64,000 bases of DNA from Pycnococcus provasolii (taxonomy: Eukaryota > Chlorophyta > Pseudoscourfieldiophyceae > Pseudoscourfieldiales > Pycnococcaceae). The translations under genes and the position numbers were made by a program. The stretch is from the NCBI GenBank assembly GCA_938743325.2, contig OW568864.1, forward strand, positions 372,001 through 436,000, written 5' to 3'. The notes below the pieces were generated by a model. The model searched no databases, had not been told where the DNA came from, and worked only from the letters and a program-made list of their open reading frames with translations. Below, in pieces: positions 58,901 through 64,000 of this stretch (position 1 is the stretch's first letter; every line of letters begins with the position of its first letter).

Positions 58901-60495
58901 CAGAGCCATTCAATTTGTTCATGCCGAAGCTTGAAGGCCTTCTCGAACTCGTCGGTGATGACACGGCATGGCCGTGTCGTTGCCGTGAACCGCTTGCCTG
59001 TGGCGTTCGGATTCGTCGGTTCGAACGCGTGGTTGGAGCCTGGCTTGTTCGCCCCTTTGCACTGCAGATGTCCTTCCAAGCCTCCGAGCAAGGGGAAGCG
59101 GAACTGGTTAACGGGAATGCTGCTGCCGCCAGGGGGGTTATACTTCCAAACGAATGCCCCAGCGCCGGCGCTACGCGACAGCGTTGAGCACAACGTCTCA
59201 ACGACGAGCTGGTCGCCGCTCGGCACGGAAAAGAACTCCTTGGAGATATCCGTGAAGTCGTTGTGGAACGCGTACTCCTTGCCGATGTTGATCATGATGA
59301 CGTTGTTAGGCGGACGTGGCTCCTGCGCAATCGTGCGCATGGCTTCGCAAGATTTCATGACGAAGCGTACCACGGCGCGCTCCGAATCGGTCTGCGCACT
59401 CCACTTCGTAGACACGACCACGAAGGCCTTGCTCTTCGATCCGAGGCCTCCGATCGGGATGGCGCGCCATTCGTCGTCGTCCTTCATGTTCAAGGCGAGA
59501 ACTTTCCTTGAGCCAGCGACGCGCCCTCGCATTGCCACCTTTTCGAATGCGCGGTTCACATCAACTATTCCGTCGTCGTCGTTGTCGTTGTAGAACACCT
59601 TGACATTAGGCACTTTGTCTCCACCAACGACGAGCTGTCCGATAGGGGAAAGTTTGCTCATTTTCCACGTGCAAGGCCACACGTCGTTCTCGTCTTCGAC
59701 AGGGACATCATCGTCATCGGTTTCCTCATCAAGAGTGTCGTTCAATTCGGCATGTACCTGCGATGGCAATGGCGGCGGCGGCGGCAACAAGAGTTGCTTT
59801 CCCTGGAGTTGCTTTCCCTGCACAATGTCCTTCGCAAGGACGAATGTTTGAAACACTATGCCGTGCTCGACCTTGTGAACGTGTTGCGAGGCTTGCCGAA
59901 CGTGCCACACAATCTTCTGCAGGCTTTCAGGCTGCATGCGAGACAACTCGTCCAGGTTATACCAATCCACCAAGGCAGCAACCAAGGGACTCGCCATGTC
60001 CAGCGCGTCCCGCGGACTCTTCCAAAACTCTGAGAGCCAGTTGCCAAGACGATAATTCCTGTAATCCGAACGTGTCGCCGAGTTTTCTAGCCCCGTGAGG
60101 ACGTCGAAGCCTCCGATCGGGATGGCGCGCCATTCGTCGTCGTCCTTCATGTTCAAGGCGTGGACGTCACTTGATGAAGAGCTCGTCGCTGTCTCTTCAA
60201 AAGAGTCGTCGCTGTCTCTTGTAAAAGATTGCTTGACCTCGCGTATCAGCTGAATCGCCGTCGTGCTCCAAGTGCCATTGCGCGCTGCAACGGCGCGCGC
60301 AAGCTCAAGAAAGGTGAGCACCTTTCGAACGGCCACACCGAGGTGCGCAGCCACTTCGAGCTCCACGGCCTGTAATAAACCGGCCGCCGCCCTGTCGTGT
60401 TCGGCGGGTAACGCCAAGGCGGTCTCGGTGGCCAACGCCAAGGTGTTCTCGGTGGCCAACGCCAAGGCGGCGGTTCGTCGCCTCGTCATGGCCAT
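55909..60495 (-). CDS. 1528-residue protein of unknown family
   Basis: One uninterrupted frame of 1528 codons from the ATG at 60495, with no recognised domain. Visible features: an N-terminal Ala/Leu/Thr repeat (LALATENTLALATE); a 52-bp DNA repeat giving MKDDDEWRAIPIGG twice, near residues 115 and 340; an acidic stretch near 250; Ser/Ala/Lys 11-residue repeats (ISAPASASTKG, about 540-575). A GGEDITD 7-residue repeat lies near 980-1005. A CPCC...CKVC zinc-ribbon-like pair (about 1020-1055) and a Cys/Arg-rich C-terminus (CDGRSRRCGRPYCRCKP) follow. The segment with NPNATGKRFTATTRPC (about 470-530) has a second copy beside the ZIP gene. A long intact frame with many young internal repeats suggests a mobile-element or lineage-specific protein; no polymerase, integrase, capsid or helicase signature is seen. 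Confidence 0.75.
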   Translation of the reverse strand: MAMTRRRTAALALATENTLALATETALALPAEHDRAAAGLLQAVELEVAAHLGVAVRKVLTFLELARAVAARNGTWSTTAIQLIREVKQSFTRDSDDSFEETATSSSSSDVHALNMKDDDEWRAIPIGGFDVLTGLENSATRSDYRNYRLGNWLSEFWKSPRDALDMASPLVAALVDWYNLDELSRMQPESLQKIVWHVRQASQHVHKVEHGIVFQTFVLAKDIVQGKQLQGKQLLLPPPPPLPSQVHAELNDTLDEETDDDDVPVEDENDVWPCTWKMSKLSPIGQLVVGGDKVPNVKVFYNDNDDDGIVDVNRAFEKVAMRGRVAGSRKVLALNMKDDDEWRAIPIGGLGSKSKAFVVVSTKWSAQTDSERAVVRFVMKSCEAMRTIAQEPRPPNNVIMINIGKEYAFHNDFTDISKEFFSVPSGDQLVVETLCSTLSRSAGAGAFVWKYNPPGGSSIPVNQFRFPLLGGLEGHLQCKGANKPGSNHAFEPTNPNATGKRFTATTRPCRVITDEFEKAFKLRHEQIEWLWPKGHEGTKGISAPASASTKGISAPASASTKTKTRSAFASASTKGITAPPVDDFSILGKIAKILDEPIVTSTQGAPMAMCERGTTIGENLRFYDPRAVHQARGFADSEKFVHTDTLQPMGKCVSAFDTKHYGFSECDVLPGQAVHEPVTTKVGLHHQCGQLGLAEVKISVFDPRSVLLGFATVATLAAGDAVKSVADWLSIATTPVVLGSPGGTLKAAPECRDNVLALLDAICARRKVSSGARRALRDPAIIDVLRSRVCHDNNTTAHRVDINVDSAMPFRVIVTIPTVLKELDDANEFCEAIAALGELDAAYSWYMHQKENDIDAIPSKYDVPRGRHAQLEHLLKLYKLPPSDAASLRQSLLGSMHLNGGYWQVVATMYARPYVNSDGMVTPRLPGRVSVCRAWGGTQSRAVGALSQRPTSLKLMNVCLREDLFAQHSHGTDGEDTTDGGEDITDGGEDITDGGEDITDGGEDGAANAVNMKHAVSCILGKSACPCCSKAIPEEGWTMNYMLGFFTCKVCSSMDTTNTEEDQLTVYRAAAFISAMGRAGFMDVSSVLPVSSKLASVLNEFEEVFRDLISPDEQYIIRQGRYRADSGKATPELVDKLVSETARAILTSAMSNTMRGRLGGMHAKTLRDEAHRTVIELLASVPNTSTRSFKSTDTTSLLIEVAKLFKDVDKCIDAVRERESAFFNKRQMRSMPVPALDGFLDVAKDDSVFIVHQEFDTVLLGVKAMVNGNRVTFFDSFVLAGIALSLITKERVEKASALLHKSRSTSRGKAKYTSISVASDLSRVLTTNAAELPAFPDKPQFAVPEHVKTGEAIRAIGKIDAADLSVMLTEILDKKRNIVAGTLCRKVMGLQTSTDFMGMKLVQFASAMCDDTDGNTLLAFQRFLSKQCGVGARTGLLHLVRNMGGDVAKQNAKVPRFNDPSHGVAMASLSAFVGSRGVDAHDRHVKRCAVEVFMCDGRSRRCGRPYCRCKPVTTCNPRNPAWMGRLS
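57481..57575. repeat. 21-bp coding minisatellite (GGEDITD), about 4.5 units
   Basis: Nearly identical 21-bp units inside the 1528-residue ORF, keeping the frame. Confidence 0.95.
58784..58885. repeat. About 33-bp coding repeats (ISAPASASTKG)
   Basis: Three to four units of attcccttcgtgctcgcgct and following bases within the 1528-residue ORF, frame-preserving. Confidence 0.9.
59446..60160. repeat. 52-bp exact repeat pair inside the 1528-residue ORF
   Basis: 59446-59497 and 60109-60160 are identical over 52 bp, both encoding MKDDDEWRAIPIGG in the same frame, 663 bp apart. Confidence 0.95.
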
Positions 60496-60931
60496 GTTGT
60501 TCAGAGCTGTCAATTTTGCCTACGAGAAGGGCTGGTTGGGCTGGTTTGGCTGGTTTGGCGGGAACACATCCTGGGAGGTTAACAACGCACGGTTTGGTTT
60601 CATGCGCATACGACGTCGTTGTGCAAGGTGGGATACCCCTGGTCGAGAGTTTAGGTCCATTGGTCAGGATGGGCATCCTGACCAATGGACCTAAACTCTC
60701 GACCAGGCATGGCCAAGCCATCTCGCCCTTAAAAATACGGCCGTTTTGGTTTCATGCGCTACGAGATCGTTGTGCAAGGTGGTCAACGCAACGATTAACG
60801 CATGGTCGAAAGTTTAAGTCGTGGGATTGCCGATATGTAGCCTCCCGACCATCACGCGTTGACCTTGCAACTTTCGCCTTCGTGTTCCTACCCTAATGCA
60901 AGGAAGGTTTGAATAAACCAACTCGTTCAGC
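60496..60931. other. Divergent gap with 70-bp palindrome and duplicated block
   Basis: Between the 1528-residue ORF (minus) and the oxygenase-like gene (plus). It contains the palindrome at 60638-60707. An imperfect repeat (about 60593-60656 and 60739-60824) shares ggtttcatgcgc and cgttgtgcaaggtgg. A second weaker inverted repeat (gttgtgcaaggtggtcaacg against cgttgaccttgcaac) lies at about 60768-60870. Confidence 0.8.
60638..60707. repeat. Near-perfect palindrome, 34-bp arms with 2-nt centre
   Basis: cctggtcgagagtttaggtc on the left is mirrored exactly by gacctaaactctcgaccagg on the right; the central bases are GG. All 34 arm positions pair. Confidence 0.98.
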
Positions 60932-61657
60932 ATGCCGGAGCCATGGCCATGCATCCGCGGTGATGCCGTGCGGCTCACCGGTCAGGTGTTCACCAAACGC
61001 ATGGCGGACACCATTGTCAACCATGCCAACAAGAAGCTGCAAGCTTGCAAGGAGGCTGAAGCTGAAGCAGCAGCAGCAGCAGCAGCACCACGGAAGAAGA
61101 GAAACAAGAACAAGAGGTTGTTCACCAGAAACAAGAAGGGAAAGAAGAAGCAACCCCCCCGTCGCCGCCGCGATTGCAGAATCAAGAACGGTGGAACTAG
61201 CCTCCATGGCGACCTCGGAGATGGGAAGAGGTGGCACTTCGAGATGCGCGGCACGCCGCAAGCGAAGAGGAAGCTGCAGGAAGAGATAGGCGAGTTCGAG
61301 GAACGGCACAACCTGTACGGCCTACGCGCGGTCGGGTTGGCATGGCTCGTCGCGGAGGACGGGTGCGAGGCTCAGGGGTGGCACTTCGACTACGGCGACC
61401 ACATCGAGAACAAGAACAAGGCGTCGTTGATGATCGCGTGCAGCAGAGAGGGCGCGACGTTCGAGTACATGGACAAGGACAAGAAGGTCAAGACGATCAA
61501 CCTCCGCCAAGGGTACGGAGTCATGTGGGGGAGGAAGGTGGAGCATCGTGGAAGCGCGTACAAGAAGGAGAACGTGCGCTTACACGCGTACATCATGGGC
61601 GGCGACAGGGGACCGCACGCTTCGTACCCCACTACAGTATGGAGATACCACTTTTAA
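60932..61657 (+). CDS. 2-oxoglutarate/Fe(II) oxygenase-like protein
   Basis: Protein of 241 residues. The N-terminal 90 residues are Ala- then Lys/Arg-rich (APRKKRNKNKR, KKGKKKQ), probably a nucleic-acid-binding or nuclear-targeting tail. The C-terminal domain has the jelly-roll metal site HxD...H: His151-Phe-Asp153 in GWHFDYGDH and His205 in KVEHRGSAY, with Arg216 in NVRLHAYI placed where 2-oxoglutarate is usually bound. Such enzymes hydroxylate proteins or demethylate nucleic acids; the basic tail hints at a nucleic acid or chromatin substrate. Assignment is by motif and spacing only. It is divergent from the 1528-residue ORF across the palindrome. Confidence 0.6.
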   Translation: MPEPWPCIRGDAVRLTGQVFTKRMADTIVNHANKKLQACKEAEAEAAAAAAAPRKKRNKNKRLFTRNKKGKKKQPPRRRRDCRIKNGGTSLHGDLGDGKRWHFEMRGTPQAKRKLQEEIGEFEERHNLYGLRAVGLAWLVAEDGCEAQGWHFDYGDHIENKNKASLMIACSREGATFEYMDKDKKVKTINLRQGYGVMWGRKVEHRGSAYKKENVRLHAYIMGGDRGPHASYPTTVWRYHF

Positions 61658-61814
61658 GAAAACTTTAATAATTTAAAGTTTTAAAGTTTTAGTTACGCGC
61701 GGCGACGCGCCGGTCCCAAGCCTCGTCGGCGGAGTCCATGAGCACGAGCACGACGTCGAATCGGCTCAGCAGCTCCTCCTCAGGCCGGTATTCAGCTCCA
61801 CGCTGGTGTTCGGG

Positions 61815-62826
61815 TCAAAGTGGCCGCGCAGCGGCTGCCCCCCCCGCTTCCCAGTACGCGCTGTACGCGCTTCTTCGCCTCGCCTCGCGAGCGCGCACGG
61901 CGTCGGGATTTTCGTCGTTCTGCTTGATGGACGCACCGGCCCATACGAGCAGCACGGGAAGCCATGAGGCGAGGTGCTGCGCGCCAAGGTAGAAAAGCAT
62001 CGCGCCAGGCACTTGAGGCAGGTGAGTGATGATTGCCCAGAATGCTCCCGCGGCGTTGGAAAATCCGCTGCTGGTGAGCACGAGCGCGATGGCGAGTCCT
62101 TCGCACGCGTTATGCAAGCCCATGCTGAAGGCTACACGCACGCCTTGTTGCCATCCCCTCTCCGCCTTGAATGCGACACCCATGGAGATACCCTCGCCGC
62201 TGTGTATGCACAGGCAGACGAGCAAGTCACAGGCAGACGAGCAAGTACAGCAAGCACTGCACCTGCTTGGCTTTACTCAGCTCCTCTCTCTGCCCTGGTC
62301 CTTGGCAAAGATCGTCCTTTGTGTTTCCCATGCCCGCAGCGTTGAGCGCCTTGACGATCTGCCTGGCTGCGTCGTCGTCGTCGTCGTCGCCGTCGTCGCC
62401 GTTGCCCGAGAAGAAACGCTTCACGGAACCCATGGTGGCGATTCCCAAGAGCGCACCTACGAGCAATGCCACCTTGTGACTTCCCGCGTTTCCGAGATAT
62501 GGCAGAGTCGTCCCAAGCGCGTTTCCGTTCGACCCATCCTCGAGCAGGTCGAACGAGGCGGCAAGCATCATGCCGCACGCCACGGCGAGTCCTGGTCCTT
62601 CCCACGTGGCGTCCACCTTTGCGACGTACAGCGGCAGAACGCCTAGACCCGCGAAGAGCGCCATGGCGAGCACGACGATGGTCATCGTTCCAAAGTCGAC
62701 GTCGTCAGCTGCTTGCTTTTGGCGGTTGAGCTGGTGTGCGTGTGCGTGCGCGACGGCCATGTCGATCATTGAGGTCGAGGTGGGGACGACCACGGAGTTG
62801 TCCGTGTCGTCGTCGACGTCGCGCAT
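61815..62826 (-). CDS. ZIP-family metal transporter, interrupted by a 19-bp tandem duplication
   Basis: ZIP (SLC39-like) metal transporter of the plasma or organelle membrane. From the ATG at 62826 the first part reads MRDVDDDTDNSVVV, a His-rich AVAHAHAHQLN, then helices including MTIVVLAMALFAGLGVLPLY and a His/Asp-rich loop. It stops at about 62227 in LLYLLVCL. The downstream frame (61815-62225) resumes with VCLCIHSGEGISMGVAF, GLHNACEGLAIALVL and HLPQVPGAMLFYLG, the ZIP helix 4/5 metal-site region. At the junction the 19-bp unit cacaggcagacgagcaagt occurs twice in tandem. One copy would leave a single open frame, so the duplication causes the frameshift. It may be a real broken allele or an assembly error. 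After its TGA at 61815 the same frame stays open 41 more codons to TAA at 61689. Confidence 0.7.
62208..62252. repeat. 19-bp tandem duplication within the ZIP gene
   Basis: Two adjacent copies of cacaggcagacgagcaagt; 19 is not a multiple of 3, so the ZIP frame shifts here. Confidence 0.95.
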
Positions 62827-63064
62827 CAGTGTCCATGCCGACGCTTGCAGGCCTTCTCGAACTCCTCGGTGATGACGACACATGGCCGTGTCGTTGCCGT
62901 GAACCGCTTGCCTGTGGCGTTCGGATTCGTCGGTACGAACGCGTGGGTGAAGCCCTGCTTGTTCGCCCCTTGGCACTGCACATGGCACTGCAGATGTCCT
63001 TCCAAGCCTCCGCGCAAGGTCGAGGTGGTGACGACCACGGAGTTGTCCGTGTCGTCGTCGACGT
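62772..63064. repeat. Copied segment of the 1528-residue ORF flanked by 48-bp direct repeats
   Basis: 48-bp direct repeats at 62772-62819 and 63017-63064 differ at one base. Between them, about 62829-63019 is roughly 90% identical to 58915-59095 of the 1528-residue ORF, including the NPNATGKRFTATTRPC coding stretch. An extra 12-bp internal repeat (ggcactgcacat/ggcactgcagat) is present in the copy. The left direct repeat encodes the ZIP N-terminus (VDDDTDNSVVV). Confidence 0.9.
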
Positions 63065-63071
63065 TGACCAT
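62826..63071 (-). CDS. Short ORF carrying the copied segment; ends overlapping the ZIP ATG
   Basis: Open frame from the ATG at 63071 (MVNVDDDTDNSVVV, then the copied NPNATGKRFTATTRPC segment). Its TGA shares one base with the ZIP ATG (TGATG at 62828-62824). The frame stays open through the copied part. It may be an upstream ORF or a by-product of the duplication; no separate function can be claimed. Confidence 0.3.
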   Translation of the reverse strand: MVNVDDDTDNSVVVTTSTLRGGLEGHLQCHVQCQGANKQGFTHAFVPTNPNATGKRFTATTRPCVVITEEFEKACKRRHGH

Positions 63072-63523
63072 CACGCTGCGTCGGCAGGGCACTGCCCGCA
63101 CACCTCGGTCCTGTCGTACTGCGTCCTGGCTGTGCGCGCCGCCAGGCGTTCCGCTGAATGTAAAGCGCCAGTGGCAGTGGTGGTGGTGTTGTCAGCACTG
63201 AGCGCCTGGCGCACCCATGACAAACCCCCAAACTCGCGTCCTTCGCAAAATCTGCGACCAAACTGACCCCATAACTAAAGTCTTTAATTATGCCCTAGGG
63301 CCTAATTAAAGACGTTTTTCGCCTGAATCAGGGCCTAATTAAAGGTGGCCGGAAGGGGCTGACCTGCATCCGGTTTAACTAACTTCGTTAGGGTTTAGGG
63401 TTTAGGGTTTAGGGTTTAGGGTTAGTGTTAGGGCGCCGCCGCCGCCAGGGCGTCGTGCTAGCACGTCGGCCTCAACAGACAGACAGCCTCAAGTGGATTG
63501 GTTTGGTTTTCCATAGATACACT
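63072..63523. other. Intergenic region with short repeats and TTTAGGG array
   Basis: No gene. Contains repeats of taattaaag(acg/gtgg) around 63275-63345 and the TTTAGGG array. Confidence 0.5.
63388..63433 (+). repeat. Telomere-like array of the plant type (TTTAGGG), about 4 units
   Basis: Four TTTAGGG units followed by TTAGTG and TTAGGG, about 90 bp upstream of the ATG at 63524. It is the only TTTAGGG array in the window; all others are TTAGGG. Confidence 0.93.
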
Positions 63524-64000
63524 ATGCCGCCGCGCCGCTCGTCTCGTAGCGTATCCAATCAGAAGTCGAATACACAGCCTTCCTTGGAAACTCCTGCTGA
63601 ACATCCTGCTTCTGTTCCTGCTTCTGCGAAGAATCCTCGATCGTCGAATTTGACTTCGTCTGCGAAGTCGTCTGCCTCATCTCGAAAAGCTCAGTCTCAT
63701 TCGTCTCACAAGAATGTGAACGTGTCTGCGGACATGATGGTCGCCGCAGCCGCCGCAGGAGCCCCTATCGACGTGGTGCCCGTTACGGCGACTGGTAATG
63801 GTGGTGACACTTCTGGTACGCCAGCCTTGAATGAAAGGAAGCATTCATCAGCACGAAAGCGTGCGCGGGACAACGACGCACCCCCCGGGGCGCGCAATCA
63901 GAAGTCGCAAAAGTCAACATCACGACCGCCGACCGACGACGACGATGAGAACGTCGGCGCGAACGCCGACGCCGTCGACATCGTCGCGCACGCCGCCGCG
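63524..64000 (+). CDS. Ser/Lys/Ala-rich protein, 5' part only (runs off the window)
   Basis: Open frame of 159 codons from the ATG at 63524 to the window end without a stop. Starts MPPRRSSRSVSNQKSNTQPS, with many Ser, Ala, Pro, Asn and Lys residues, a basic ARKRARDND cluster that could be a nuclear localisation signal, and an Asp run near the end. It looks like the disordered N-terminus of a longer protein. No family can be given from this part. Confidence 0.55.
   Translation, partial: MPPRRSSRSVSNQKSNTQPSLETPAEHPASVPASAKNPRSSNLTSSAKSSASSRKAQSHSSHKNVNVSADMMVAAAAAGAPIDVVPVTATGNGGDTSGTPALNERKHSSARKRARDNDAPPGARNQKSQKSTSRPPTDDDDENVGANADAVDIVAHAAA

Noticed and set aside
55909-60495. Virus-derived origin of the 1528-residue ORF
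   Set aside because: No capsid, polymerase, integrase, packaging ATPase or helicase signature is visible and no long terminal repeats flank it; left as unknown.
1-64000. tRNA or rRNA genes
   Set aside because: A visual scan for the tRNA B-box pattern and rRNA-like conserved blocks found no convincing case; a covariance-model search would be needed to exclude them.

Overview
The window looks like nuclear DNA of a flagellated green alga, probably prasinophyte-like. Genes are dense, mostly intron-free and placed on both strands. Several products point this way: a plastid-type bilin reductase (PcyA), a plastid MurE, a plastid fatty-acid-binding CHI-fold protein, a plant-type eRF1, a secreted lipase on a Ser-Pro-rich stalk, two GT29 glycosyltransferases, and two axonemal dynein proteins (an IC140/WDR63-type intermediate chain and the assembly factor DNAAF9/Shulin). 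TAA, TAG and TGA all end genes, so the code is standard. The species cannot be fixed from the sequence. Starts given here are ATG codons; several open frames run further upstream only through GTG or TTG.

Layout. 1-32.6 kb is a compact housekeeping block: a CHY/RING E3 ligase, a Sec14-like protein, a plastid membrane protein, a thioredoxin, a GPI-lipase, GT29, KxDL, PcyA, a MED20-like protein, an unknown, CHI-fold FAP, an acidic LRR-like protein, eRF1, an MFS carrier, an NCA2/DGS1-like protein, dynein IC140, a two-exon coiled-coil gene, VTI1 and an SDR. 32.6-34.7 kb has no clear gene but holds a large inverted repeat (about 407-bp arms). 34.7-53.2 kb carries a LysM-LysM-thioredoxin fusion, an SMP-domain protein, a giant MurE, a second GT29, a methyltransferase, a coiled-coil protein and DNAAF9. 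From 53.4 kb to the end the character changes: an unknown gene, a 360-bp tandem duplication with hairpin ends, a 1528-residue ORF of unknown family, a 70-bp near-perfect palindrome, a 2OG-oxygenase-like gene, a ZIP transporter interrupted by a 19-bp duplication and carrying a copied piece of the 1528-residue ORF at its 5' side, and the start of a Ser/Lys-rich protein running off the end.

The most striking genome-scale pattern is a set of about fifteen telomere-like (TTAGGG/CCCTAA) arrays. Nearly all lie within about 75-270 bp of a start codon. Nine of ten convergent (3'-3') gaps have none, and the tenth is an unusually long gap inside the repeat-rich island. Functionally, MurE and the LysM-thioredoxin fusion may both belong to plastid peptidoglycan or plastid transcription biology, and IC140 and DNAAF9 to building cilia.
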